Below are positions 27,393 to 36,074 of a stretch of 64,000 nt of DNA, in pieces; positions within the stretch are counted from its first letter, which is position 1, and every line of letters begins with the position of its first letter. Source of the stretch: Mycobacteroides immunogenum (GTDB taxonomy: Bacteria; Actinomycetota; Actinomycetes; Mycobacteriales; Mycobacteriaceae); assembly GCF_001605725.1 (NCBI RefSeq), contig NZ_CP011530.1, forward strand, positions 4,402,001 to 4,466,000, read 5' to 3'. The notes beneath the pieces were generated by a model, which saw only the letters and a list, made by a program, of their open reading frames with translations, did not search any database and was not told the DNA's origin. The translations under genes were made by a program, and so were the position numbers.

Positions 27393-27989
27393 CTACTGCC
27401 CGGTAGCGTCGGTTTTTCGTCTGCCCCGCGCCCATCGGATAGCCCGGTATGCCAGCCATCCCAGACCCACCAAAAGCGCCAGCACCACGAGAAAAGCCAG
27501 AATCGGCACCGCCAGCGCGAGAATCGTCAGCACCAGCGAAGTGCCGTCCTCGGCACTGGAAACCATCGGATTACCCACGCCGGCAGTGGTCCCGGTCACG
27601 AAGGGGCGCGCCACCATCCGGCCGGCGTGTACACCGCCCGCCGTGATGGCGCCGAGGATCGCGGCCACCGCGGGCGGCAGATTCGACGAAAGACTTGTCT
27701 CCGCGGTGAACAGAATGGCTCCCGACGCGGGTGCGATGAACGTGCCGACCGCATGCAAAACGGAATCGAGCGCCGGAATCTTGTCGCCGATCAGGTCGAG
27801 CACAAAGATGATCGCGAGCACGATCAGCGCCGGCGTAGAGGACAACCAGCCATAGGAGGGTCCGAGCTCGATCCAGCCCAGACGATCGGCCGCGCCCACC
27901 GCAAGCAACGGCAGCCAGGCATTCAGACCGGCTGCGCCCGAAAGCCCGAACGCCCCGAGGACCGCGCTGATGGCCGACGTGATCTCCAT
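27393..27989 (-). CDS. DUF4126 family membrane protein
   Basis: A 198-residue protein with about five membrane segments and the DUF4126 pattern: SGAAGLNAWLPLLAVG, VLDLIGDKIPALDSVLHAVGTFIAPASGA and AGGVHAGRMVARP. The repeated Gly-rich helices recall small permease-like folds. Function is unknown. It is 80 bases from the MFS gene and in the same direction. Confidence 0.8.
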   Translation of the reverse strand: MEITSAISAVLGAFGLSGAAGLNAWLPLLAVGAADRLGWIELGPSYGWLSSTPALIVLAIIFVLDLIGDKIPALDSVLHAVGTFIAPASGAILFTAETSLSSNLPPAVAAILGAITAGGVHAGRMVARPFVTGTTAGVGNPMVSSAEDGTSLVLTILALAVPILAFLVVLALLVGLGWLAYRAIRWARGRRKTDATGQ

Positions 27990-28036
27990 GCCACGAGTGT
28001 GACGCCGTCAGCGCGTTTCAGCGACGATTTGCCGTG

Positions 28037-28621
28037 TCACGCTCCAGTGGCGAGTTCCACGACCAACGGAATCCCGCCTTCGAACCACGCACGATGCAAT
28101 TCGGCGATCTTGCGCCTCGACGGCAACCCCTTGCGGTGAAACATGTTCTCGACGTAGTCGAAGGGATGAACGACACCACAGAACCGCTCGCGAGCGGCCT
28201 CATACATCGGGTCGTCCGGGCCGATCGGCCGGGCCTTCCCCGCGTACGTTCCGCCGGTCAGCCGAATCCGCACGTGCGGATCGGCCTGAATGTTCTTGAC
28301 CCACAGAGTGTGCCGGCCAGTGATCGCCGCCAGGTACACCCTGTTCCCGTCACGCACGGCCTTGACATAGGTGACGCGTGGACTTCCCGACTTTCTTCCG
28401 ATGGTGGTCAGCACCCCGACGCCGCGTGGCACCCGGATCGCGAACCACGGCCGGTGTACCGCGTGCAGCGCGTTGGCAAACCGGCGTCGCTCCGCCAGCG
28501 CAGCCGTGGTCGTGTCCCATCCGGGCATGCGCTCAAAGACGTACTGCCCGTCGGTATAACGCAGGGAATCTGGCAGCGCCCCGTTCATGGACGAACCGCG
28601 TGCGCGAATACCTCCGGCCAT
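28037..28621 (-). CDS. Nitroreductase family deazaflavin (F420)-dependent oxidoreductase (Ddn-like)
   Basis: A 194-residue protein with the split-barrel Ddn fold signature: GVGVLTTIGRKSGSPRVTYVKAVRDGNRVYLAA, HTLWVKNIQADPHVRIRLTGGTYAGKARPI. Mycobacterial members use F420H2 to reduce quinones or nitroimidazoles. It starts four bases after the carotenoid oxygenase stop, so the two are co-transcribed and may act on the same apocarotenoid or quinone substrate. This shared role is inference. Confidence 0.82.
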   Translation of the reverse strand: MAGGIRARGSSMNGALPDSLRYTDGQYVFERMPGWDTTTAALAERRRFANALHAVHRPWFAIRVPRGVGVLTTIGRKSGSPRVTYVKAVRDGNRVYLAAITGRHTLWVKNIQADPHVRIRLTGGTYAGKARPIGPDDPMYEAARERFCGVVHPFDYVENMFHRKGLPSRRKIAELHRAWFEGGIPLVVELATGA

Positions 28622-28625
28622 GGTC

Positions 28626-30119
28626 TCAACGCGGGGCCCAGTTGCCGTGGAATCCCGCCGGAACGCGCTGCGGCAGATCCACCGTCGCCATCAGATCCAG
28701 TGTTTGTGCGTCCAGGACGACGAACTTGCCCTCCGATGTCCCCGCGCTGAGACCGAACCCCACCAGCACACCGTCGTCTTCAGCAGTTCCGGATGGGTTC
28801 GCCACAAAGGACATCTCTCCCACCGCCAGTGAATCGAGCGTGGTTCGAGTGTCGGTACCCGTCTCGTAGTCGAATTTGACGAGGCTGCCATCTACGTTGC
28901 CGTCGGACTCGAACGCTCCGGCGATACAGGGTAGATATCCGTACCGGTGCTTCTTACCGGTCAGCTCCTCGTTGATCCGGGGGAATTCGAGGTGACGGTC
29001 ATCGCGGCGTTCCATGGCAACGGTGCCCTTGGCAAGGTTGATGACCCAGCGGTCCAGCAGACCGCGCGCATCACTAGGACCGAGCACATCGGCGGAGAAC
29101 ATCGAGTCGTACCGCACCAGATCAATCACGATGACTTCCTGGCCGTCACGGACCTCGGAATATCCGTTCAGCGGATGGAATACGTAGCACGGCTCGATCT
29201 CGAACCATCGCACATCGGCATTGCGGCCCTCACGCGGCATGACGCCGATCCTGGCCGGGTAGGCCGGGTTCCAGGAATACGGAATGGAGGGAGACTTGCC
29301 CGAGAGCTGAGTCGCCCTCGCCGCGATGGGGCCGGGAATCTTGATCTTGCCAATCAGGGATTGCATCACCAATTGAGCGGGTTTGCGCAGAATCGGCGGC
29401 ATCGGAACCGATTTGGTGATCATGTTGGTATCAAGCGTCACCGGCAGGTCGTACAGGACGACGTACTTTTCGGTGAGGGTGAAGTCATGCATCATCGGCG
29501 AACCGTGCACCTTGATGTCTACGGTGCGGCGGGCCCTGCCGGAGGTGTCGATGACCGAATATTGGACCGTGTTTCCGCGCGCGAAAGAATATGACACGGC
29601 GTGCATTTCGCCGGTGTCAGGATCGATCTTGGGGTGGGCCGTGTACCCGCCCGGCAGCGTCCCGCGGAAGTCGCAGGGGCCGACGGTATCCAACTCGTCA
29701 GTGAGTTCGTAGTTGGCGATACCGCCCTCGACCAACGCCAACGTGCGGCCCGCGTGACTGAGCGCATTGGTGTTGGGCCCGATCAGCGACGTCCCTGCCG
29801 AACTGCCCACGGGCGGCACCGGTTCGCCGAGCGCCTTGCGCACCGACCCGGTGCGTACCCAGCGATTGCGGTACCACTGCGCCGTGCCGTCGCGCAGCGA
29901 CAGGCCGTGCACCATCGCGTCCCCGCTGAAGAGGTGATACGTCGCGGGGTCCACCTCGGCAGCAGGGTTGGGTCCGTTGCGCAGGTAACGCCCGTCCAGA
30001 TAGTCCGGAAGGGTGCCGGTGACTTTCAAATCGGTGCTGGTCATTTCCTGCTGAACCGGCTCCCACACTCCGGTCAGATACGGGCTTTCGGTGGCGAGCG
30101 GCTGAGCTGTGGCGGTCAT
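28626..30119 (-). CDS. Carotenoid cleavage oxygenase family protein
   Basis: A 497-residue non-haem iron dioxygenase of the carotenoid cleavage family. The four iron-binding His can be seen in GEMHAVS, MMHDFT, FHPLNGY and the C-terminal GFHGNW. Family members cleave carotenoids, apocarotenoids or stilbenes. The start is the ATG at 30119, after a strong GGAGG. It corresponds in context and character to M. tuberculosis Rv0654, next to a divergent TetR gene (Rv0653c) as here. Confidence 0.92.
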   Translation of the reverse strand: MTATAQPLATESPYLTGVWEPVQQEMTSTDLKVTGTLPDYLDGRYLRNGPNPAAEVDPATYHLFSGDAMVHGLSLRDGTAQWYRNRWVRTGSVRKALGEPVPPVGSSAGTSLIGPNTNALSHAGRTLALVEGGIANYELTDELDTVGPCDFRGTLPGGYTAHPKIDPDTGEMHAVSYSFARGNTVQYSVIDTSGRARRTVDIKVHGSPMMHDFTLTEKYVVLYDLPVTLDTNMITKSVPMPPILRKPAQLVMQSLIGKIKIPGPIAARATQLSGKSPSIPYSWNPAYPARIGVMPREGRNADVRWFEIEPCYVFHPLNGYSEVRDGQEVIVIDLVRYDSMFSADVLGPSDARGLLDRWVINLAKGTVAMERRDDRHLEFPRINEELTGKKHRYGYLPCIAGAFESDGNVDGSLVKFDYETGTDTRTTLDSLAVGEMSFVANPSGTAEDDGVLVGFGLSAGTSEGKFVVLDAQTLDLMATVDLPQRVPAGFHGNWAPR

Positions 30120-30144
30120 CGCGTCCTCCAAGGGGCTGGCTGGC

Positions 30145-30168
30145 ATAACGCTGTTATTACGACGTTAT
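30145..30168. promoter_or_regulatory. Dyad in the divergent carotenoid oxygenase/TetR promoter, likely TetR operator
   Basis: ATAACG (30145-30150) and CGTTAT (30163-30168) form a dyad with a 12-base partly symmetric centre. It overlaps a plausible plus-strand -10 box TATGGT (30166-30171) and a minus-strand TAATAA. The position between divergent genes is typical of TetR autoregulation and target repression. Confidence 0.5.
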
Positions 30169-30205
30169 GGTGAACGTACTCCCGTTGTGCGAACATGGCA
30201 AGACC

Positions 30206-30922
30206 ATGAGTTCATCTGTCCGACGAAAAAGTGAGGGTGCAGATCGGGCGGTGACCCGTAACCCCCGGGTTGATCTCGTCTCCGCGGCCGTGCGACTTCT
30301 CAACGAGCAGGGCCCCGACGCGTTGCAGACGCGCAAGATAGCCGCCGCGGCGGGCACCTCCACCATGGCCGTCTACACCTATTTCGGCGGCATGCGAGAG
30401 CTGATCGCCGAAGTGGCCGAGGAAGGGCTGCGCCAGTTCGCCGACGCCCAGGCCGCTGTCGCGCAGACCGACGACGTGATCGCCGACTTCATGTTGACGG
30501 GTATGGCCTACCGCCAGTTCGCGATTGACTACCCGCACATGTACCGATTGATGTTCGGAACAACCAGTGCGCATGGCGTCAACGCTCCCCGTAAGAACAT
30601 GTTCGACACCTCGCACCTGACCCCCGAGCACCCCAGCGCGGCCTATCTGTTCCGATCCGTGCAGCGCGCCATGGCCGCCGGCCGGATCGACGGCTCCCCC
30701 GATGATGCCGCGAAGGTCGCCGCGACGGCCGCCAAGTTCTGGACCGTGATGCACGGGTTCGTCATGCTGGAGCTGGCCGGATTTTGGGGCGACGACGGCG
30801 CCGCCGTGGGCCCGGTGCTGGGCTCGATGACGACGGATCTTCTTATCGCCCTGGGCGATACCCCCGAGCGGGTCAGCGGTTCAGCGGCCGCCGCCGCGGC
30901 CCGGATCGCGGCATCCATTTAG
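30206..30922 (+). CDS. TetR family transcriptional regulator
   Basis: A 238-residue regulator. The helix-turn-helix reads ALQTRKIAAAAGTSTMAVYTYFGGMRELI, and the C-terminal domain ends in an Ala-rich tail. I chose the ATG at 30206 because an upstream in-frame ATG at 30167 lies inside the predicted -10/operator region and would not be transcribed. It is divergent from the carotenoid oxygenase gene and probably represses it and itself. Its 3' side now abuts the insertion sequence. Confidence 0.88.
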   Translation: MSSSVRRKSEGADRAVTRNPRVDLVSAAVRLLNEQGPDALQTRKIAAAAGTSTMAVYTYFGGMRELIAEVAEEGLRQFADAQAAVAQTDDVIADFMLTGMAYRQFAIDYPHMYRLMFGTTSAHGVNAPRKNMFDTSHLTPEHPSAAYLFRSVQRAMAAGRIDGSPDDAAKVAATAAKFWTVMHGFVMLELAGFWGDDGAAVGPVLGSMTTDLLIALGDTPERVSGSAAAAAARIAASI

Positions 30923-30940
30923 GGCGCCCGGCACTTCGAT

Positions 30941-30994
30941 GAGTGTGCGGATCGTGTCGATTTTCCGCGGAATCTCGACCGGATCCGCACACTC
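30941..30994. repeat. 20-bp inverted repeat (two mismatches) with a palindromic loop
   Basis: Arms 30941-30960 and 30975-30994 begin GAGTGTGCGGATC and pair with two mismatches; the loop contains the perfect palindrome TTCCGCGGAA (30963-30972). It lies 19 bases after the TetR stop. It has no T-run. Like 2171-2228 it starts with GAGTG, sits at a gene end and could form a long cruciform or hairpin. Confidence 0.7.
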
Positions 30995-31001
30995 GGGGAT
31001 C

Positions 31002-31009
31002 TCAAAAAA
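31002..31009. repeat. Left target-site duplication of the ISL3 element
   Basis: TCAAAAAA directly precedes the left terminal repeat and is identical to 32400-32407. An 8-bp duplication is standard for ISL3-family transposition. Confidence 0.9.
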
Positions 31010-32399
31010 GGCTCTATTGCCATGAATGTGGGTCGGGTGGGGTGTGCTATGTCTCGCGTGGCGGAGTGGTCTGGGCGCACGGGTAGCTCATAGGTTCGAA
31101 AGCTCCTACACCTCGTACCAAGGAGCTTGCCCGTGCGCGCGACCACTTTACTCAACCGTGTCCTCGACCTGCCGAAGACCACGGTCCGCGACGTCGAGTG
31201 CGGCGACAAGGTGACGGTGTGGGTGCGCCCGCAACAGCGGGTGATGTCCTGTCCGCATTGCGATTTCCGTACCCGGCACCGCTACGACACACGGATGGTG
31301 GATTCGGCGTGGCGGCACCTGGACCTCAGTGGGCGGGTATGTGTGCTCAAACTGCGGCGACGTCGGTTGCGCTGCCCCGAGCACGGTGTCCTGGCCGAGT
31401 CAGTGCCGTTCGCGCGGCCGGGATCGGGGTTCACCCGCGACTTCGAGGACCTTGCGGTCTGGCTGGCCGCCAAGTGTGACAAGAAGACGGTGTCGACGTT
31501 CTGCCGCGTCACGTGGCGCACCGTCGGGGCGATGTGTTCGCGCGTCGTGGCCGAGAAACTGGACCCCGACCGGCTGGCCGGGCTGGTCGACATCGGCGTC
31601 GATGAGATCTCCTGGCGCAAGCACCACAAGTATTTGACTTTGGTGTCCGACCACGACACCGGCACAATCGTGTGGGGTGCGCCGGGCAAGAAGGCAGCCA
31701 CTCTCGACGCGTTCTTCACCGCGGCCCTACCCGCCGATGGCGCGAAGAAGATCGAGGCCGTGTCGATGGACCTCGGGCCGGCATTCGCGAAATCCGTTCG
31801 CGCACATGCCCCGCAGGCGGTGATCTGCTTCGATCCGTTCCATGTCGTCAAACTAGCCACCGACGCCCTCGACGACGTTCGCCGTCAGGTATGGCAGTCC
31901 GCGCGCAAACTGTCGGACAAGCAGATCGCCAAAACCTACAAGGGAGCCCGCTGGGCGCTGCTGAAGAACCCCGAATCCCTCACCGACACACAGAAAGCCA
32001 CCCTCGCCCAGCTCAAACGCGAGGGCGGCGCACTGGTCCGCGCCTACGAACTGAAGGAATCGCTGCGGGCGGTGTTCGCCGGGGATCTTGACGCCGACAC
32101 CGTCACCGACATGCTCGGGAAATGGTGCTCATGGGCGCAGCGGTGCCGGATCCCGCAGTTCGTCAAGGTCGGCCGAACCATCAACAAACACCTCGATGGC
32201 ATCCAAGCCGCGGTGGAGCGCGGACTGGCCAACGGCCGCCACGAAGGGCTCAACAACAAGGTCCGGTTGATCATCCGCAGGGCCTACGGCTTCCACAACG
32301 CCGAGAACGCGCTCGCCATGATCATGCTCGTCTGCGGACCGGTGACCCTCGAACTCCCATACCACACATGAGGTCATCCACATTCATGGCAATAGAGCC
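31010..32399 (+). mobile_element. Complete ISL3-family insertion sequence
   Basis: The element is 1390 bp and has 24-bp terminal inverted repeats (31010-31033 and 32376-32399) that differ at one base. It is bounded by perfect 8-bp direct repeats TCAAAAAA at 31002-31009 and 32400-32407. One transposase gene fills it; there is no passenger gene. Intact ends, an intact transposase and an unmutated duplication point to a recent insertion. It separates the TetR gene from the rplL terminator; the duplicated target is the T-tract of that terminator. The specific IS name was not assigned. Confidence 0.95.
31133..32371 (+). CDS. ISL3 family transposase
   Basis: A 412-residue transposase with an N-terminal zinc-finger region (CPHC and CPEH), a helix-turn-helix, and the DDE catalytic core with candidate acids in GVDEISW, SMDLGPAF and HEGLNNKVRLI. 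The start is the GTG at 31133, seven bases after AAGGAG; an in-frame TTG at 31127 is an alternative. The stop lies four bases before the right terminal repeat. No frameshift or internal stop is seen, so the enzyme should be active. Confidence 0.93.
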   Translation: MRATTLLNRVLDLPKTTVRDVECGDKVTVWVRPQQRVMSCPHCDFRTRHRYDTRMVDSAWRHLDLSGRVCVLKLRRRRLRCPEHGVLAESVPFARPGSGFTRDFEDLAVWLAAKCDKKTVSTFCRVTWRTVGAMCSRVVAEKLDPDRLAGLVDIGVDEISWRKHHKYLTLVSDHDTGTIVWGAPGKKAATLDAFFTAALPADGAKKIEAVSMDLGPAFAKSVRAHAPQAVICFDPFHVVKLATDALDDVRRQVWQSARKLSDKQIAKTYKGARWALLKNPESLTDTQKATLAQLKREGGALVRAYELKESLRAVFAGDLDADTVTDMLGKWCSWAQRCRIPQFVKVGRTINKHLDGIQAAVERGLANGRHEGLNNKVRLIIRRAYGFHNAENALAMIMLVCGPVTLELPYHT

Positions 32400-32407
32400 T
32401 CAAAAAA
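32400..32407. repeat. Right target-site duplication of the ISL3 element
   Basis: TCAAAAAA directly follows the right terminal repeat and matches 31002-31009. Read on the minus strand it is the T-tract of the rplL terminator. Confidence 0.9.
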
Positions 32408-32447
32408 GACACTGGCCCCGGAAGTCCGAAGACTTCCGGGGCCAGTG
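32402..32447 (-). terminator. Intrinsic terminator of rplJ-rplL
   Basis: A perfect 17-bp stem (32410-32426 with 32431-32447) and a four-base loop is followed on the minus strand by TCTTTTTTGA. It starts 16 bases after the rplL stop. The T-tract is the right-hand copy of the insertion-sequence target duplication, so termination should be preserved. Confidence 0.92.
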
Positions 32448-32463
32448 TGAAAGGTACTGCGAA

Positions 32464-32850
32464 CTACTTGACGGTGACCGTCGCGCCAGCGGACTCGAGC
32501 TTGGCCTTGGCGTCGTCGGCGGCCTCCTTGGCGACCTTCTCCAGCAGCGGCTTGGGGGCGCCGTCGACCAGGTCCTTGGCTTCCTTCAGGCCCAGGCCGG
32601 AGACGATCTCGCGCACAACCTTGATGACGCCGATCTTCTTGTCGCCGGCGCTCTCCAGGATGACGTCGAACTCGCTCTGCTCTTCAGCAGCGTCAGCGGC
32701 GGCCGGGGCAGCGCCAACGGCGGCAACGGCGACCGGAGCGGCAGCGGTAACTTCGAACTTCTCCTCGAACGCCTTGACGAACTCGGACAGCTCGAGCAGG
32801 GTCAGCTCGGCGAACGCGTCAAGCAGTTCTTCGGTGCTCAGCTTTGCCAT
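32464..32850 (-). CDS. rplL: 50S ribosomal protein L7/L12
   Basis: A 128-residue stalk protein with an N-terminal dimerisation helix ([29 protein letters not shown]), an Ala-rich hinge and the C-terminal factor-binding domain ([23 protein letters not shown]). It recruits translation GTPases. It follows rplJ after 55 bases and ends at a strong terminator. Confidence 0.98.
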   Translation of the reverse strand: MAKLSTEELLDAFAELTLLELSEFVKAFEEKFEVTAAAPVAVAAVGAAPAAADAAEEQSEFDVILESAGDKKIGVIKVVREIVSGLGLKEAKDLVDGAPKPLLEKVAKEAADDAKAKLESAGATVTVK

Positions 32851-32905
32851 AATTTTGGTTCCTTCCTTGATTTACAACAGGTTTGGGTTTGAGTTGAGCG
32901 GACGC

Positions 32906-33436
32906 TTACGCGGCGCTCTCTTCGCCGGCCTTCTTCTCCTGAAGGGCCGCGGCCAGGCGTGCAACCTGAGACGCCGGAGCCACGAACAGCCCGGCAGCCT
33001 TGTGCAGGTTGCCCTTCATCGCGCCAGCCAGCTTGGCCAGCAGCACCTCGCGCGTTTCCAGATCCGCGATGCGCTCAACCTCGGCGACTGACAGAGCGCG
33101 GCCATCCATGTAGCCGCCCTTGATGATCAGTGCCTTGTTGTCCTTCGCGAAGGTCTTGATGGCCTTCGCAGCGTCCACGGGCTCACCCTTGATGAACGCG
33201 ATTGCCGTTGGGCCGGCGAACAGCTCGTCCAGGCCCTCCACACCGGCGTCCGCAGCCGCACGCTTGACCAGCGTGTTCTTGGCAACGGCGTAGGTGGCGG
33301 AAGCTCCGAGGGAGCGGCGGAGGGTGGCCAGAGCGGTCACCGACAAGCCGCGGTACTCGGTGATCACGGTCGCAGTCGAATCCTTGAACTGCTCAGTGAT
33401 CTCGGCAACGGCGGTGACCTTGTCAGTCTTGGCCAT
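32906..33436 (-). CDS. rplJ: 50S ribosomal protein L10
   Basis: A 176-residue base of the ribosomal stalk. It begins [20 protein letters not shown] and has the typical [19 protein letters not shown] region. The ATG at 33436 is chosen because GGAGG lies six bases before it; an upstream in-frame ATG at 33451 lacks that spacing. Expression is probably autoregulated through the leader at 33507-33658. Confidence 0.97.
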   Translation of the reverse strand: MAKTDKVTAVAEITEQFKDSTATVITEYRGLSVTALATLRRSLGASATYAVAKNTLVKRAAADAGVEGLDELFAGPTAIAFIKGEPVDAAKAIKTFAKDNKALIIKGGYMDGRALSVAEVERIADLETREVLLAKLAGAMKGNLHKAAGLFVAPASQVARLAAALQEKKAGEESAA

Positions 33437-33506
33437 GTATTGCCTCCTCATCTCGTTTCGGTCGCTACACCTCGGACAAGACGGTCTGACGATCGAGAAG
33501 GCATCT

Positions 33507-33658
33507 AAAACGACGAACGCCCCGACGCAGACAGGTCGGGGCGTGAGAATCCACAGGCCTTGGGCCCGCGGGTCTAACCTCGTCCTCCTGCGTGGGCCGC
33601 CAGGACGAGTCCTGAACCTTCAACCTCTGACGAGGTGACCGACGGTCTTCGGTGGAGC
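33507..33658 (-). ncRNA. Ribosomal protein L10 leader (autoregulatory mRNA leader)
   Basis: The leader between the predicted transcription start and rplJ contains a hairpin near its 5' end (ACCGAAGACCGTCGGT, 33637-33652). A GC-rich central region follows, and then a 9-bp stem (33518-33526 with 33535-33543) followed on the minus strand by GTTCGTCGTTTT, which looks like an attenuator or terminator. The arrangement matches the actinobacterial L10 leader family, to which the L10-L12 complex binds to repress its own operon. Confidence 0.7.
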
Positions 33659-33664
33659 TGGATC

Positions 33665-33694
33665 AGGTTACCGCAGATGAGGGCAATCATCCAA
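33665..33694 (-). promoter_or_regulatory. Predicted promoter of rplJ-rplL
   Basis: TTGGAT (33689-33694) and TAACCT (33665-33670) on the minus strand are 18 bases apart. Transcription would start near 33658, at the edge of the L10 leader. The divergent hydrolase gene begins only 31 bases beyond the -35 box. Confidence 0.6.
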
Positions 33695-33724
33695 AACGGC
33701 CCCGAACTCCCGTGGTATCCAGGA

Positions 33725-34657
33725 ATGGTGCCGCTGTCCTCCGAAGTTCCGACCCGATCGGGCGTTGCACGCAACGGCGATATCGAACTCTTCTACGAAG
33801 ACCTGGGCAACCCCGACGATCCCGCCGTGATCCTGGTGATGGGAGTAGCGGCCCAGCTTCCCATGTGGCCGGACGGGTTCTGCCAACAACTGCTCAACCG
33901 CGGCTATCGGGTGATCCGCTTCGACAACCGCGACTGCGGTCTGTCCACAAAGCTGGACGGGCAGAAAGCACCGGGATCGGTGCAGCGCCGGGTGGTGCGC
34001 TACGCCTTCGGCATGGGCAGCGAGGTGCCGTACACCCTGATCGACATGGCCGAGGACGTCCGCTGTCTGGTGGACCACCTCGGCCTGGACGCGGTGCATA
34101 TCGCGGGCGCCTCGATGGGCGGCATGATCGTGCAGGTCTTCGCCGGCACCTATCCCGAGCGCGTCAACTCGGTGGGCATCATCTATTCGGCGACCGGGCG
34201 CCCGTTCTCGCGGCTACCGTCCTGGCAGTTGATCAGGACAGCCATCAACGCTCCCGGCAAGAACGCCAGCCCCGAGGAATGGCTTGAGTTCGAGGTGAAC
34301 AACGGAATCGTCTACAACGGACCCGACAACCTGCCCTCCCGCGAGGAGCTACGCAACCGCATCCTCGATCACCGCGCCCGCAGCGACTACAAAATCGGCA
34401 CCGTGCGCCAATTCGACGCCATCCTGGGCACCGGGAGCCTGCTGCGCTTCACCCGCGCCATCACCGCACCGGCCGTCGTGATTCACGGCCGCAACGACCC
34501 GCTGGTGCCGTATCAGAACGGACGGGTGGTGGCCAAGAACATCCGCAACGCACGTTTCGCACTCATCGACGGCATGGGCCACGATCTGCCCGAACCCGTG
34601 TGGAAACCCGTCACCGATGAGTTGTTGGCAACTTTTGACAGCTGCGTGCAGGACTGA
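33725..34657 (+). CDS. Alpha/beta hydrolase, LipG-like
   Basis: A 310-residue serine hydrolase with nucleophile motif GASMGGM, acid in HGRNDPLVP and His in IDGMGHDLPEP. It shares long identical stretches with the hydrolase at 36075-37019 (GYRVIRFDNRDCGLSTKLDG), so the two are paralogues. The ATG at 33725 is chosen because the upstream codons overlap the rplJ promoter. It is divergent from rplJ. The natural ester substrate is unknown. Confidence 0.88.
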   Translation: MVPLSSEVPTRSGVARNGDIELFYEDLGNPDDPAVILVMGVAAQLPMWPDGFCQQLLNRGYRVIRFDNRDCGLSTKLDGQKAPGSVQRRVVRYAFGMGSEVPYTLIDMAEDVRCLVDHLGLDAVHIAGASMGGMIVQVFAGTYPERVNSVGIIYSATGRPFSRLPSWQLIRTAINAPGKNASPEEWLEFEVNNGIVYNGPDNLPSREELRNRILDHRARSDYKIGTVRQFDAILGTGSLLRFTRAITAPAVVIHGRNDPLVPYQNGRVVAKNIRNARFALIDGMGHDLPEPVWKPVTDELLATFDSCVQD

Positions 34658-34696
34658 CTAGGGCCGTAGGGGCATGATGCGGCACACTTGCATTTC

Positions 34697-36073
34697 ATGA
34701 CTGCGCAAGATCGGTCCGGCCGGAGCGTGAGTGAGGGCCGTGGGCGTCAGGTGACACCGCTCGGGCGCGTGGCCCTGATCTCCGAGGCCGCGCGGCTGGG
34801 CACCACCGGCTGGCAGGTCGCCCGCACCGCCGGACGCGTGCTGGGCAAGCTCACCAAGAAGGGCAGCCTGGAACAGAAGTTCATCGCCGAGCTCCCCCAG
34901 ACCTTCTCCGATCTAGGCCCCACGTACGTCAAGCTCGGGCAGATCATCGCGTCCAGCCCTGGCGCGTTCGGCGAGCCGCTCTCCCGGGAGTTCCGCGGCT
35001 TGCTGGACCGCGTCCCGCCCGCCGACCCAACCGAGGTCCGCGAGCTCATCATCGCCGAGCTGGGATCCGAACCGGAGAAACTGTTCGCCTCCTTCGACAC
35101 CGAACCGTTCGCCTCCGCCTCCATCGCCCAGGTGCACTACGCGACACTGCATTCCGGCGAGGATGTGGTGGTCAAGATCCAGCGTCCCGGGATTCGCAGA
35201 CGGGTGGCGGCGGATCTGCAGATCCTCAAACGTGGCGCGGTGCTGCTGGAGTTCGGCAAGGTGGGCCGGATGCTCTCGGCCCGCGATGTGGTGGACGACT
35301 TCTCTGGAAATCTCTCCGAGGAACTCGATTTCCTCGCCGAGGGGCAGGCCATGCAAACCTGGGTGGAACACCTGCACACCTCCTCGCTCGGCAAGAACAT
35401 CCGGGTGCCGGATGTGCATTGGCACTACACGACATCCAAGGTGCTCACCATGGAACGGGTGCACGGCATCCGCATCGACGACGCGCCAGCCATCCGTAAA
35501 GCGGGTTTCGACGGCACCGAGTTGGTGAAGTCGCTGTTGTTCTCGGTGTTCGAATCCGGCCTGCGTCAGGGCCTGTTTCACGGCGACCTACACGCGGGCA
35601 ATCTGCTGGTCGACGACGAAGGCCGAATTGTGTTCCTGGACTTCGGCATCGTCGGCTTCATCGATCCCAGGACGCGCTGGCTACTGCGCGAATTGATCCA
35701 CGCACTGCTGGTCAAGAAGGATCATCGCGCCGCGGGAAAGATCGTGGTACTACTGGGCGCGGTCGGCAACCCCGGGGACGCCGACAAGGGCACCCAGGAT
35801 ATCCAGGCGTTTGCCACTCCCCTGACCATGAAATCGCTTGGGGATATGTCGTATTCGGATATCGGCAAGCAGCTGTCCACGCTCGCCGAGCAATATGACG
35901 TCAAATTGCCGCGTGAGCTGGTGCTCATCGGCAAGCAATTCCTGTACGTCGAGCGCTACATGAAGCTGCTGGCACCGCGCTGGCAGATGATGGACGACCC
36001 GGAACTCAAGGGCTACTTCGGCAATTTCATCGTCGACATCAGCCGTGAGCACAACCGCGAGGGAGATATCTGA
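34697..36073 (+). CDS. ABC1/UbiB family atypical kinase
   Basis: A 458-residue ABC1 (ADCK/UbiB) protein. The family-specific KLGQ motif is present in TYVKLGQIIASSP. The Ala-rich loop ASIAQVH, the VKIQRPGI lysine and the catalytic segment GLFHGDLHAGNLL with VFLDFGIVG are all present. Family members act in quinone biosynthesis or lipid metabolism with unorthodox ATPase activity. It lies between two LipG-like hydrolases and overlaps neither; the second hydrolase starts one base after its stop. It corresponds to M. tuberculosis Rv0647c in order and character. Confidence 0.9.
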   Translation: MTAQDRSGRSVSEGRGRQVTPLGRVALISEAARLGTTGWQVARTAGRVLGKLTKKGSLEQKFIAELPQTFSDLGPTYVKLGQIIASSPGAFGEPLSREFRGLLDRVPPADPTEVRELIIAELGSEPEKLFASFDTEPFASASIAQVHYATLHSGEDVVVKIQRPGIRRRVAADLQILKRGAVLLEFGKVGRMLSARDVVDDFSGNLSEELDFLAEGQAMQTWVEHLHTSSLGKNIRVPDVHWHYTTSKVLTMERVHGIRIDDAPAIRKAGFDGTELVKSLLFSVFESGLRQGLFHGDLHAGNLLVDDEGRIVFLDFGIVGFIDPRTRWLLRELIHALLVKKDHRAAGKIVVLLGAVGNPGDADKGTQDIQAFATPLTMKSLGDMSYSDIGKQLSTLAEQYDVKLPRELVLIGKQFLYVERYMKLLAPRWQMMDDPELKGYFGNFIVDISREHNREGDI

Positions 36074-36074
36074 G

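Noticed and set aside
26485..27855. A 456-codon Arg/Gln-rich open frame opposite the MFS and DUF4126 genes
   Set aside because: Antisense to convincing membrane protein genes; composition not protein-like.
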